From the NCBI RefSeq assembly GCF_019091085.1, contig NZ_JAGXJY010000001.1, positions 744,001 through 808,000 of the forward strand: DNA of 64,000 nucleotides. The letters run 5' to 3'. Positions 1-8,390 of this stretch are shown piece after piece. The DNA comes from Mesorhizobium sp. GbtcB19 (GTDB lineage: Bacteria; Pseudomonadota; Alphaproteobacteria; Rhizobiales; Rhizobiaceae). The position numbers and the translations under genes are program-made. The notes under the pieces were generated by a model. The model did no database searches. It was not told the DNA's origin and saw only the letters and a program-made list of their open reading frames with translations. Position 1 is the first letter of the stretch. Each line of letters opens with the position of its first letter.

Positions 1-461
1 CCGTCGACCGTCACCGCCCGTTCATCCGCGGCGGGCTCTTCCAACGTGGCGAACTGGCTGTCGACAAGGCTTGCCGGCATGAAATGGCCTTTTCGATCGG
101 CGACCCGCCGCCAGGCGGTGTCGCGATCGATTTTCAGATAGAGGAAGACGATGCCGGGACAGAAGCGGTTCAGCCGGTCGCGGTAGCCGCGCTTCAGCGC
201 CGAGCAGGCCGCCACCGCTTTGCGTCCGCTGGCAACGGAGCTCGCGATACGCTCGCCTATGGCGTCGAGCCAGCCCTCGCGCAGCGCGTCCGTCAGCGGC
301 TCGCCGCGTGCCATGCGCGCCACGTTCTCCGGCGGATGCAGCCTGTCGCCTTCGATGAAGTCGGCGCCCAGCGCCTTGGCGAGCGCCTCGCCGACGGCCG
401 TCTTGCCGCAACCGGCAACACCCATCACGACGATGGCCGGCGCCGTCCTGAGATCGTTCAT
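1..461 (-). CDS. gntK: Gluconokinase, C-terminus cut by window edge
   Basis: Phosphorylates D-gluconate to 6-phosphogluconate with ATP in the cytoplasm. I translated it from the ATG at 461; 153 codons are visible and the family is usually about 165-180 residues, so only the end is missing. The Walker A loop GVAGCGKT lies at about residues 14-21, followed by the family motif EGDRLHPPENVARM near residue 38 and the lid-region segment DRKGHFMPASLVDSQ near residue 128. It is the last gene of the importer operon, 45 bases after the second permease, and a GntR-like repressor lies upstream of the operon. This supports gluconate, or a sugar acid that yields gluconate, as the imported compound. Confidence 0.9.
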   Translation of the reverse strand, partial: MNDLRTAPAIVVMGVAGCGKTAVGEALAKALGADFIEGDRLHPPENVARMARGEPLTDALREGWLDAIGERIASSVASGRKAVAACSALKRGYRDRLNRFCPGIVFLYLKIDRDTAWRRVADRKGHFMPASLVDSQFATLEEPAADERAVTVD

Positions 462-506
462 GCAAGGCTCCGGGATCTACGGTCTTGCGCTCGCCTCATC
501 CACGGG

Positions 507-1505
507 TCACCGGCTTGCCGGCGCGCGCCCGTAGAGCAGAAGCATGGCGACGATGACGACACCATAGATGATCTGCCGCCCCGCTTCCGGCATCTGCATC
601 ACCGAGAGGATGGATTGCAAGAGCGTGATCAGGATCACCCCCGCGACCGTGCCGAGATAGGAACCGCGCCCGCCAAGGATCGACGTGCCGCCCAGCACGA
701 CGGCGGCGATCGACGGCAACAGATAGGCATCGCCCATCGACTGCGCCGCCTTCGACGCGTAGCCCGCCAAAAGCACGCCGCCGAAGGCGGACAGCCCGCC
801 GGAGACGGCGAAAGCGATCAGCACGATGCGGCGCGTGTCGATGCCGGACAGATAGGCGGCGCGCTCGCGGTTGCCGATGCCGTAGACGGCGCGGCCGAAA
901 CTGCTGCGGGTCAGCACGAAGACCATCGCGGCGCCGATCAGCGCCCAGATGATGACGGCATTGGGAACGCCTGGAATGGTGAACCCGGTCGCCAGATAGC
1001 GCATCGCCGCCGTCGCCGAATCCTGTGGCGAGAAGCCGCCCGTATAGACCACCATCAGCCCCTGCGCGACGGCGTTGGTAGCGAGCGTAATGATCATGGA
1101 AGGGATGCGCAGATAAGCGACGCCGATGCCGTTGACAATGCCGATCGCGACGCCGCACAGCACGCCGAAGGGGATGGCCAAAGCGACGCCGGCCGGCCCG
1201 TAGGCGGCGGCCGCGCAGGCCATCATGGCGCCGGCCGCGACCGCCCATGGTACCGAGAGGTCGATCTGGCCGAGCAGGATAACCAGCATCATGCCGGTGG
1301 CGATGACGCCGAGGAAGGACGCGACTTTCAACTGCTGCAGGAGATATTCCGGCGACAGGAAGCTGCGCGAATAGAGGCTGCCGAGGAAAAGCAGCAGCAC
1401 GATGCAGGCAAAGGCGGTGACCACAGCCGGATCGGCGCGTCGCAGAAACTTGGGCATGCGGCCGGCGATGCCGCCCACGATGCCGCTAAGCGTCGTCTCG
1501 CTCAC
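507..1505 (-). CDS. CUT2 sugar ABC transporter permease (second subunit)
   Basis: Integral membrane subunit of an RbsC/XylH-type importer (BPD_transp_2 family), 332 residues with about eight to ten hydrophobic segments. The GTG start at 1505 overlaps the stop of the upstream permease (GTGA), which suggests translational coupling. Family marks include LLGQIDLSV near residue 80, the segment FGRAVYGIGNRERAAYLSG near residue 205 and the glycine-rich LGGTSILGGRGS near residue 270. It pairs with the permease at 1502-2482 to make a heterodimeric channel. A longer reading of the same frame up to 2513 crosses the neighbouring gene out of frame and is not real. Confidence 0.88.
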   Translation of the reverse strand: MSETTLSGIVGGIAGRMPKFLRRADPAVVTAFACIVLLLFLGSLYSRSFLSPEYLLQQLKVASFLGVIATGMMLVILLGQIDLSVPWAVAAGAMMACAAAAYGPAGVALAIPFGVLCGVAIGIVNGIGVAYLRIPSMIITLATNAVAQGLMVVYTGGFSPQDSATAAMRYLATGFTIPGVPNAVIIWALIGAAMVFVLTRSSFGRAVYGIGNRERAAYLSGIDTRRIVLIAFAVSGGLSAFGGVLLAGYASKAAQSMGDAYLLPSIAAVVLGGTSILGGRGSYLGTVAGVILITLLQSILSVMQMPEAGRQIIYGVVIVAMLLLYGRAPASR

Positions 1506-2482
1506 AGGAACCACTCCAGCCGGTTGCGCACTCGAAACAGCGCGAAGGCGCCGAGGCTGACCGCGATCAACAGGATAACGCCCTGGAACAGCGGCTGCCA
1601 GAGCGGATCGAAGTCGAAGACGAACAAGAGGTCGCCGATGGTGCGGAAGGCGAGCGCGCCGAAGATGGCGCCGATGGCGCTGCCCTTGCCGCCGAACAGC
1701 GACACGCCGCCAAGCACGACGGCGGCGATCGAAAACAGCGTGTAGGCGTTGCCGCTCGCATAGGCCGCCTCGCCCGTATAGGTGAAGAAGGTCAGGAACA
1801 GGCCGCCGATGGCCGCCAGCAGGCCGGCAAGCGTGTAGGCCAGAAACTTGCCCCTGCGGATCGGCACGCCCGACATGTAAGCCGCCGTCTCCGATGAGCC
1901 CGCCGCATAAGCGGCGCGCCCGAATTCGGAGCGGCTGAACGGCACCCAGACGACGAGCACGACGACGAGCAGCGCCACCAGGCTCGCCGGCACCACGCCG
2001 AAGAAACGCCCGGTCAGGAAATCCGCAAGGTCCTCGTTGACTGAACCGCCGGGAACTGGCCGCAACAGCAGCGCCAGACCGAAAAAGACGGCGCCAGTGG
2101 CGATGGTGGCCACGATCGGCTGCAGCCGGCCGTAGATGACGATGGCGCCGTTGACCGCGCCGCAGATGAGCCCGGTGCCGAGCACCGCCAGCACTCCAAA
2201 CGCCGTCTCCAGGCCGGTGCCGATCACCAGCCATGAAGCCATGCAGTTGGTCAGCGTGAAGATCATGCCGACCGACAGGTCGATGCCGGCGGTGAGCACC
2301 ACCAATGTCTGCGCCATGGCGACGAAGGCGAGCAGCACGCCCTTGTTGGCGGCGGTCTGCACGACGTTGGCGGTGAAGCCGGCCGGATGGTTCGCGCTGT
2401 AGATGGCGAACATGACGATGAAGATGCCGAAGGCCAGAAGCGTTCCGCGCTGCTCGGCCAGCCAGTAGCGCCAGTCCCTCAC
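1502..2482 (-). CDS. CUT2 sugar ABC transporter permease (first subunit)
   Basis: Inner-membrane channel subunit, 326 residues, RbsC-like. The motif LTAGIDLSVGMIF lies near residue 63, FGRAAYAAGSSETAAYMSG near residue 188 and VVLGGVSLFGGKGS near residue 255; these are the usual conserved stretches of the family. The ATG at 2482 overlaps the stop of the ATPase gene by four bases. Two non-identical permeases with a single double-domain ATPase is a common arrangement in rhizobial CUT2 systems. Confidence 0.88.
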   Translation of the reverse strand: MRDWRYWLAEQRGTLLAFGIFIVMFAIYSANHPAGFTANVVQTAANKGVLLAFVAMAQTLVVLTAGIDLSVGMIFTLTNCMASWLVIGTGLETAFGVLAVLGTGLICGAVNGAIVIYGRLQPIVATIATGAVFFGLALLLRPVPGGSVNEDLADFLTGRFFGVVPASLVALLVVVLVVWVPFSRSEFGRAAYAAGSSETAAYMSGVPIRRGKFLAYTLAGLLAAIGGLFLTFFTYTGEAAYASGNAYTLFSIAAVVLGGVSLFGGKGSAIGAIFGALAFRTIGDLLFVFDFDPLWQPLFQGVILLIAVSLGAFALFRVRNRLEWFL

Positions 2483-4023
2483 GCCTTCCCTCCCAGCCCG
2501 AAGCGGGTGTCATCGCCCTGCATGTTGAGCGCGCTGGCGATCAGCGCGTGCTCGGTGATCCCATCGCCGATCAGCTCGCGCTTGACCGCGCCGTCATAGA
2601 GCACCAGCACGCGGTCGCAGCAGCCGATCAGCTCGTCATAGTCGGTCGAATAGAACAGGATCGCGGCGCCCTCATCCGCCAGCTTGCGCATCAGCTGGTA
2701 GAGTTCCTGCTTGGTGCCGACATCGATGCCGCGCGTCGGATCGTTGAGCAGGATGATGCGCGGCTGCCGCATCAGCCATTTGGCGATGACGACCTTCTGC
2801 TGATTGCCGCCGGACAGCGCGCCGACGGGGATGTCGAGGCCAGCCGTCTTGATGGCCAAAAGCCCGACCATGTCGTCGATCAGCCGCTGCTCGGCGGCGC
2901 GGTCGATGATGCCCGCTTTGGACAACCTGTCGAGGGCCGCGAAGGACAGGTTCTCGCGCACCGTCATCGGCAGCATCAGCCCTTCGGTCTTGCGGTCTTC
3001 CGGGATCAGCGCCATGCCGATGCTGCCATGACTGGCCGCGGTCGGGCTGGCGATCGAAACCGGCTTGCCGTCGATCAGCACCTCGCCGCGCAGGCCGCGC
3101 AGCACGCCGAAAAAGGCGAGCAGCAATTCGCGCTGGCCCTGCCCGTCGAGGCCGCCCAGGCCCACGATTTCGCCGGGCCTGACGCTCAACGAGATATTGT
3201 CGAGCCGATCGGCCCAGGACAGGTTGCGCGCTTCGAGCACTGGCGTGGCGGCCGGAGCGGAACCGGGTTTCGGCGGGAAGATATGGCTGTATTCGCGGCC
3301 GATCATCAGCTCGACCACCTCATTGTCGCTCTTCGAGCCGGCCGGGTAGCTTGCGACATTGCGACCGTTGCGGAACACCGTGCAATGGTCGGCAAGTTCG
3401 GCGATTTCGTTCATGCGGTGCGAGATGTAGAGCAGCGCCAGTCCTTCCGAGCGCAGCCGCTTCAACACTTCGAAGACCTTGGCGACATCCGACGCCGTCA
3501 GCGCCGAGGTCGCCTCGTCGAGGATCAGGATGCGCGGTTTCCTGGCCAATGCCTTGGCGATCTCCACCATCTGCCGGCGCGACAGCGGCAGGTCCTTGAC
3601 CAGGGCACGCGGATGGATGTCGGAGGCGCCCGCGCGGGCCAGCGCCTCTTCCGCGATACGCCGCTGCGCCTTGCGGTCGATCATACCGAAGCGTTTCGGC
3701 GGGCCGGAAATGACGATGTTGTCGGCGACGCTCAATTCGGGAATGAGCGACAGTTCCTGGAAGATGCAGACGATGCCGGCCTGATTGGCCGCTGCCGGCG
3801 AGGCGAAACTGACCTCACGGCCGTCGAGCGTCATCGTGCCTTCATCGGGCGCCACGACGCCCGCCATGACTTTGATCAGCGTCGACTTGCCGGCGCCGTT
3901 CTCGCCGAGAATGGCGTGAATGCCGCCGGCGGTGACCGTCAGGTCGGCCTTTTCCAAGGCCCGCACGCCGCCATAGCGCTTGGATATGCCTTCCATGCGG
4001 AAGAGCGGAGCCGCGCCGTCCAT
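2479..4023 (-). CDS. CUT2 sugar ABC transporter ATP-binding protein (two ABC domains)
   Basis: RbsA/XylG-type ATPase of 514 residues with two fused nucleotide-binding domains. Domain 1 has Walker A GENGAGKST (about residue 40), a weak signature LSRRQ and Walker B ILILDEATSAL. Domain 2 has no proper Walker A (GGLDGQGQRE), a good signature LSGGNQQ, and an altered Walker B reading LLNDPTRGID where LLDEPTRG is usual, so both the aspartate and the catalytic glutamate are changed. One canonical and one degenerate ATP site is typical of this family, although the N-D pair is further gone than most. It overlaps the downstream permease by four bases (ATGA). Confidence 0.9.
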   Translation of the reverse strand: MDGAAPLFRMEGISKRYGGVRALEKADLTVTAGGIHAILGENGAGKSTLIKVMAGVVAPDEGTMTLDGREVSFASPAAANQAGIVCIFQELSLIPELSVADNIVISGPPKRFGMIDRKAQRRIAEEALARAGASDIHPRALVKDLPLSRRQMVEIAKALARKPRILILDEATSALTASDVAKVFEVLKRLRSEGLALLYISHRMNEIAELADHCTVFRNGRNVASYPAGSKSDNEVVELMIGREYSHIFPPKPGSAPAATPVLEARNLSWADRLDNISLSVRPGEIVGLGGLDGQGQRELLLAFFGVLRGLRGEVLIDGKPVSIASPTAASHGSIGMALIPEDRKTEGLMLPMTVRENLSFAALDRLSKAGIIDRAAEQRLIDDMVGLLAIKTAGLDIPVGALSGGNQQKVVIAKWLMRQPRIILLNDPTRGIDVGTKQELYQLMRKLADEGAAILFYSTDYDELIGCCDRVLVLYDGAVKRELIGDGITEHALIASALNMQGDDTRFGLGGKA

Positions 4024-4058
4024 CAGCCCTCCCCGGCCGGTTTCGAGTTGGCATAGGA

Positions 4059-4089
4059 GACGGTGCCGCGGGCTCGCCGCGACACCGTC
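4059..4089 (-). other. Stem-loop between binding-protein gene and ATPase gene
   Basis: Arms 4059-4071 and 4077-4089 are 13 bases each and complementary except for one G-U-type position, with a 5-base loop. There is no run of T after it, so it is more likely an mRNA-stabilising or processing hairpin, or a partial attenuator, than a full terminator. Such hairpins often raise binding-protein level above that of the membrane subunits. Confidence 0.55.
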
Positions 4090-4097
4090 CAGTCAGA

Positions 4098-5222
4098 CTA
4101 TTTGTTTTCCTTGGTCTGGCCCATGATTTCCTGCGCGGTGAAATTGATGCCGCAGGTCGGGAAGGAATTGCCGACGAAGAAGTTGTCGGACTGGTCGGGG
4201 AAGAAGTCCTGACCGGCCTTGAAGTTCGGATCCTCCACGATAGCCAGGGGCAGCTTGACCGACTGCGGCACGACATTGCCTTCGAGCGCGGAAATCGCGG
4301 TCTTGATGGCGACCGCAACCTGAGCGGGGCCGGTGCCGGCCGAAGAACATTTCAACCCATCGCCCGCATGCGCGGCGCAGAATTTGCGGAAGCCGTTTTC
4401 CGTCTCGCCGCCGAACGGCACGAAGGGATGCTTGGCGTCGATCATCGCCTGTACGATGCCGGTGTCGCCGCCTTGCCCGGTGATGCCGTCGAAAGGCCCA
4501 CTGGTGGCGATCGCGTCGGCCGTGGCCTTTTGCGCCACGCCGTCATCCCACTTGCCGACGACCTCGGTGACCTCCCACTTCTTGCCGGACCCGTCGAGCA
4601 CCTCGTGGATGCCATTGTGGCGATCGGTGTCGACGGACGTACCGGCGACGCCGCGCACCTCGAGCACCTTGCCGCCGTTCGGCACATGCGCGACCAGCCA
4701 CTTGCCCCAGAGTTCGCCAAGGCCCTTCTGGTCGACATTGACGTTGATGGCGTCCTTGGTGTCGAGGATGTTGTCGAAGGCGACGAGCACGACGCCGGCT
4801 TCCTTGGCGCGCTTGATGACCGGCCCGAAGGCGGTCGGATTCTGCGCGTTGACGACGATCGCGTCAAAGCCGGAATCGATGAAGTTGTTGATCGCCGAAA
4901 TCTGCGCCGGCACATCCTCGCCGGTCGACACGACCTTGAATTCCTTGAGCTTCTTGGCGACGTCCGGCTGCGCCGCATAGGCCTTCGCCGTCTGGATCAT
5001 CTGGATGCGCCAGGTGTTGGCGATGTAGCCGTTGGCGAGCGCGATGCGGTACGGACCGTCTTTCTTCGGATACTGGAAAAACTGCGTATCGGCCGCCCAG
5101 GGCGCGAAGCAATCCGGCTCGGCCGCGGGTCCCTTGACCACTTCAGGTCCGGCGATCGCCGACGAACTCAGCATGACGAATGCAGTGGCGGCAATGATGC
5201 CGCCAACGAGTGACTTGATCAT
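4098..5222 (-). CDS. CUT2 sugar ABC transporter substrate-binding protein
   Basis: Periplasmic binding protein (Peripla_BP_4 type), 374 residues. A Sec signal peptide is visible: MIK, then a hydrophobic stretch ending SSSAIA before GPEVV, with cleavage near residue 24. The mature part carries family segments such as SGFDAIVVNAQNPTAFGPVI near residue 117, VLVAFDNI near 144 and GGDTGIVQAMID near 245. It is the first gene of the operon, ahead of the ATPase, two permeases and gntK. Several cysteines occur (for example in DCFAPW and FRKFCAAH) and could form disulphides in the periplasm. The ligand is unknown; gluconate or a related sugar acid is the best guess from context. Confidence 0.88.
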   Translation of the reverse strand: MIKSLVGGIIAATAFVMLSSSAIAGPEVVKGPAAEPDCFAPWAADTQFFQYPKKDGPYRIALANGYIANTWRIQMIQTAKAYAAQPDVAKKLKEFKVVSTGEDVPAQISAINNFIDSGFDAIVVNAQNPTAFGPVIKRAKEAGVVLVAFDNILDTKDAINVNVDQKGLGELWGKWLVAHVPNGGKVLEVRGVAGTSVDTDRHNGIHEVLDGSGKKWEVTEVVGKWDDGVAQKATADAIATSGPFDGITGQGGDTGIVQAMIDAKHPFVPFGGETENGFRKFCAAHAGDGLKCSSAGTGPAQVAVAIKTAISALEGNVVPQSVKLPLAIVEDPNFKAGQDFFPDQSDNFFVGNSFPTCGINFTAQEIMGQTKENK

Positions 5223-5373
5223 CGATATTCCTCCCAGTTGCAGTTCTGCTTTTAATGAATTCCGGCGCTATCAGCTGGCATCCTCCGCACAGCCAAAAGC
5301 CCTGACAGGACGGCCGCGTCGCCCTAGTCCTCCTCTTCCCCTCGCCTCTCCAGGCAGTTTAGAAAACTATCAT

Positions 5374-5421
5374 ATTATACATAATAAACAAGCGTGGACT
5401 GTTGCTTATGTATAATAAACA
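5374..5421. promoter_or_regulatory. AT-rich repeat pair in the importer-operon promoter region
   Basis: ATTATACATAA (5374-5384) and its reverse complement TTATGTATAAT (5406-5416) form an inverted repeat. In addition ATAATAAACA occurs directly repeated at 5381-5390 and 5412-5421, 31 bases apart, close to three helical turns. On the minus strand the region holds TATAAT-like hexamers, so it probably contains the promoter of the operon starting at 5222. Whether the repeats are protein-binding sites or merely reflect promoter AT content cannot be told by eye. Confidence 0.45.
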
Positions 5422-5458
5422 GCCTTCCAATCTTGCCGGATGTTGATTTTACAGACAA

Positions 5459-5474
5459 ATGGTAGCGCTACCAT
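5459..5474. promoter_or_regulatory. Palindromic operator, LacI/GntR type
   Basis: ATGGTAGCGCTACCAT is a perfect 16-base palindrome with a central CG, the classic form of LacI-family operators and close in layout to the E. coli GntR site. It lies 41 bases past the stop of the LacI-family regulator gene and about 240 bases upstream of the importer operon, which runs in the same direction. The simplest reading is that the neighbouring regulator binds here and represses the importer-gntK operon. Confidence 0.75.
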
Positions 5475-5515
5475 GAAAGGCTGTAAAGCGTCGCCTTCGA
5501 CATTTTTCCGCGCGC

Positions 5516-6544
5516 TCAGCGCGCCGTGCTTTCGCGCTGCATGAGCTCGAAACCAAGATCGACGATGCGCCGTTCCGGTGGGTTTCCGGCGATCGCCGCC
5601 AGCGCCATGGCGACGGATCGGGTGCCGATCTCATAGCGGTGCGTGCGCACGCTGGTGATCGAGGGAAACGACACATGCATCATGTCGAGATCGTTGAAGC
5701 CGACGATGCCGATCAGCTTCGGCACGTCGATCGACGCCCGATGGCATTCGAACAGGACCCCGAGCGCGATATCGTCATTGTTGCAGAACACCCCGTCCAG
5801 CGTCGGCATCTTGGCCAGCGCGTCGCGGAACAGCTCGCGCCCGAGCGTCACGCTCGACGGAACCGGCGTGGTGGTGATCAGCCGCGGATCGAACAGGCCC
5901 GCGGCCTCCATGGCGGCGCGATAGCCGGCAAGGCGCCGCTGCGAACGCGGGTCCATCCGCGCGCCGATGAAGCCGATGCGCCGATAGCCCTTCTCGATCA
6001 GGTGTTCGGTGGCCGTCCTGCCGCCGTCGAAATGCGAAAAGCCGACCATCATGTCGACCGGATCGGGTCCGGTTTCCATCACTTGCACCACCGGGCAGCC
6101 GGCGGTCTCCAGCAATTTTCGCGACAGCGGCGTCTGGTCGATCCCCGCCACGATCAGCGCCGCCGGGCGCTGTGGCGCGAATACCTGCAGCAGCCTCTCC
6201 TCCTCCAGCCCGGAATAGTGGGTGTTGCCGAGCTGGATGCGGAAGGGACTGTCCGACAGGCTGTCATAGATGCCGCGCACCACTTCGGCGAAGACGTTGT
6301 TGGTGAGCGAAGGCACCAGCACGCCGAACACGTCGGCCCGCGCCGAGGCGAGCGCGCGCGCGTTCGGGTCTGGCACATAGCCGAGTTCGTCGACCGCGGC
6401 CTGTATCTGTCGGCGCAGGTCTTGCGAAACCCGCCCGGGCTCGCGCAGCGCGCGAGACACGGTGATCGCGCCGACGCCGGCCTTGCGCGCAACATCGGCA
6501 ATGGTCGGACGGCCACCGCCACGGCGGGAACGCGGCTTGGTCAA
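5516..6544 (-). CDS. gntR: LacI-family transcriptional regulator, GntR-like (gluconate repressor)
   Basis: DNA-binding repressor of 342 residues. The N-terminal LacI helix-turn-helix reads TIADVARKAGVGAITVSRAL at about residues 14-33, with the hinge helix near residue 60. The effector domain follows, with segments very like E. coli GntR: GVLVPSLTNNVFAEVVRGI near residue 74, TEHLIEKGYRRIGFIGAR near 182 and LDGVFCNNDDIALGVLFEC near 250. It lies directly upstream of, and in the same direction as, the importer-gntK operon, with a perfect palindrome in between. Gluconate or 6-phosphogluconate is the likely inducer by analogy; this is not shown by the sequence. Confidence 0.82.
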   Translation of the reverse strand: MTKPRSRRGGGRPTIADVARKAGVGAITVSRALREPGRVSQDLRRQIQAAVDELGYVPDPNARALASARADVFGVLVPSLTNNVFAEVVRGIYDSLSDSPFRIQLGNTHYSGLEEERLLQVFAPQRPAALIVAGIDQTPLSRKLLETAGCPVVQVMETGPDPVDMMVGFSHFDGGRTATEHLIEKGYRRIGFIGARMDPRSQRRLAGYRAAMEAAGLFDPRLITTTPVPSSVTLGRELFRDALAKMPTLDGVFCNNDDIALGVLFECHRASIDVPKLIGIVGFNDLDMMHVSFPSITSVRTHRYEIGTRSVAMALAAIAGNPPERRIVDLGFELMQRESTAR

Positions 6545-6709
6545 GGGCGAACCTCGCGCAGCAAATACCGCCCGCTGCGCGCTCGCAGTGCCATCACTCC
6601 TGGTGTCGCCATGTCACAGGCCTGCGCCACGTTCATTGGCCTTGGCGTCGCGCAGCCGCGACTTGTTGTCAAGCTGATGCGTTTCCTGGAGAAATGAAGG
6701 CGTGCGCCG

Positions 6710-7939
6710 TCAGGCCATGACGACGCCGCTGCGTCTCGCTTTCCAGAACACCAGGGCCATCGCCATGATATTGAGCAGGTTCCATGCGATCCCGTTGAGG
6801 AAGGCCGCTGAGTAGGAACCAGTGAGGTCGTAGATCCAGCCCGACATCCAGCCCCCGATGGCCATGCCGAAAATGGTCGCCATGATGACGATGCCGACGC
6901 GCTGGCCAGCCTCCTTGGCGGGCATGTATTCCCGCACGATGATCGCATAGCAAGGCACGATGCCGCCTTGCGACAGGCCGAACACCAGCGAGACGACGTA
7001 GAGCGAGGCAAGACCGTCGAAGGGAATATAGAAGAACAGCGACAGGCACTGCAGCACCGAACCGATCAACAAGGTCTTCACCCCGCCGATCCGGTCGGCG
7101 ATGAAGCCGGAAGCGAGGCGGCTGACGACGCCGGCGGCCATCATGATCGACAGCATGTCGGCGCCATGCGCAACACCATAGCCGAGGTCCATGCAATAGG
7201 CGACGATATGCACCTGCGGCATCGACATCGCCACACAACAGCCTAGACCGGCTATGACGAGCAGCACCTGAAGTGCCGTCGGCGACAATGAAATCGGCTG
7301 AACCAGGCGCGCGCCTGGCGATCCCGAAACAACCGCCGGGGCGCCACGTCGCAGCATCAGAACCAGCGGCACCATCGTCACCAGGCAGGCGATGCCGATG
7401 GCCACATAGGTGAAGCGCCAGCCCTCCGCCTTCATCAGCGGTGTTATGATTGCCGGCCAGACCGTTCCGGCGAGGTAGCTGCCGGCTGCGGCCGTAGCCA
7501 CCGCAACGCCGCGTCGGCGATTGAACCAGTGCGAGATGTCGGCGATCAGCGGTCCGAAGATCGCCGATGTCCCCGCCCCGATCAGCAAGCCTTGAGCGAG
7601 GCTGAATTGCAGGATCGAGGTGGAGAGTGACGCCAGCACGAAGCCGGCAATCAGCGCGATCGAGGAAACAAGCGCGGGGATCCAGTAGCCGACACGGTCG
7701 ATGGCGCGGCCGACCAGCACATTGCCTGCGGCGAAGCCGACCATCGTCGCTGTGTAGGGCATCGAGGCGGCGGCGCGGTCGACGCCGAATTCCGCCTGCA
7801 CCGCCGGCAGTACCACGACCACCGCCCACATGCCGACACCGCCGATGGTCGCCAGCAGCAGGGAAATGCCAAGCCGCGTCCACGCATAGACGCTGTCGAT
7901 GCCGGCGCTGCTTGCCGCGTTTGCTGGAACTGTCGTCAC
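6710..7939 (-). CDS. MFS transporter (monocarboxylate / oxalate-formate antiporter type)
   Basis: Twelve-helix inner-membrane carrier of 409 residues. The start is GTG at 7939, preceded by AGGAGACGCC at good spacing. The first loop carries GRAIDRVGYWIPAL, matching the MFS loop 2-3 signature, and the second half repeats it as ADRIGGVKTLLIG. The N-terminal segment GVGMWAVVVVLPAVQAEFGV resembles OFA/MCT-type carriers of small carboxylates. It is a single-gene unit 165 bases upstream of the LacI regulator start, same strand, and it may or may not belong to the gluconate system. Substrate unknown. Confidence 0.8.
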   Translation of the reverse strand: MTTVPANAASSAGIDSVYAWTRLGISLLLATIGGVGMWAVVVVLPAVQAEFGVDRAAASMPYTATMVGFAAGNVLVGRAIDRVGYWIPALVSSIALIAGFVLASLSTSILQFSLAQGLLIGAGTSAIFGPLIADISHWFNRRRGVAVATAAAGSYLAGTVWPAIITPLMKAEGWRFTYVAIGIACLVTMVPLVLMLRRGAPAVVSGSPGARLVQPISLSPTALQVLLVIAGLGCCVAMSMPQVHIVAYCMDLGYGVAHGADMLSIMMAAGVVSRLASGFIADRIGGVKTLLIGSVLQCLSLFFYIPFDGLASLYVVSLVFGLSQGGIVPCYAIIVREYMPAKEAGQRVGIVIMATIFGMAIGGWMSGWIYDLTGSYSAAFLNGIAWNLLNIMAMALVFWKARRSGVVMA

Positions 7940-8095
7940 GGCGTCTCCTGTCCGCGATTTCTGCGAGATCGCGTGTTTGAGCGCACTATCGGCGCATTTG
8001 CCGAACCGAGCAGCGCCACAACCGGCAAATCCGTGGCTCCAGAACCGGAACCCGCCGCTCCCAATCGGGTTTTGCCCTCAAGGAAGGAGTTCGCC

Positions 8096-8383
8096 ATGAC
8101 CGCCAGGAAGAAATGGTCGGCCGACGTGACCGGGCACAGCGACGCGATGGATCTCGAGGATCACGTGTTCGAATCCGACGAAGCCAAGAAGATCGCCGCA
8201 TCGTTGAAACGCTCGGCCGAGCACAGCGACCGCCGCAAGGCGGAGCCGTTCCAATCCGCCATGTCGATGCTGAATTTCTACATCAATCGCGCCGGCAGCA
8301 ACCTGCCTGACGAGCGCAGGAAGGTGCTGGAAAAGGCGAAGGATGAGCTGCGCGCCGCCTTCGGCCGCGAGAAGCAGGATTAG
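8096..8383 (+). CDS. DUF3175 domain protein
   Basis: Small basic cytoplasmic protein of 95 residues of unknown function. The ATG at 8096 is chosen because AAGGAG lies 7 bases upstream and the conserved domain begins at once with RKKWSADVTGHSDAMDLE. The stretch KRSAEHSDRRKAEPFQSAMS followed by MLNFYINRAG covers the rest of the DUF3175 domain. An upstream in-frame extension to 7973 has low-complexity content and no family match. It is transcribed away from the MFS gene and toward the FadR-type gene, ending 7 bases from that gene's stop. Confidence 0.75.
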   Translation: MTARKKWSADVTGHSDAMDLEDHVFESDEAKKIAASLKRSAEHSDRRKAEPFQSAMSMLNFYINRAGSNLPDERRKVLEKAKDELRAAFGREKQD

Positions 8384-8390
8384 GTCCCGA

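Noticed and set aside
84..1745. Long plus-strand open frame of 553 residues opposite gntK and the permease
   Set aside because: Histidine-, arginine- and aspartate-rich composition with no domain, and fully antisense to well-supported genes; a product of high GC content.
507..2513. A 668-residue continuous reading frame that could be taken for a giant or fused permease
   Set aside because: Its first half overlies the clear permease gene at 1502-2482 in another frame and has arginine-rich, non-membrane content; only the part from GTG 1505 is a real gene.
2548..4056. Plus-strand 502-residue open frame opposite the ATPase gene
   Set aside because: Same antisense artefact; the minus strand carries all ABC ATPase motifs. 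Similar shadows opposite 25492-26988 and 28034-30157 were dropped for the same reason.
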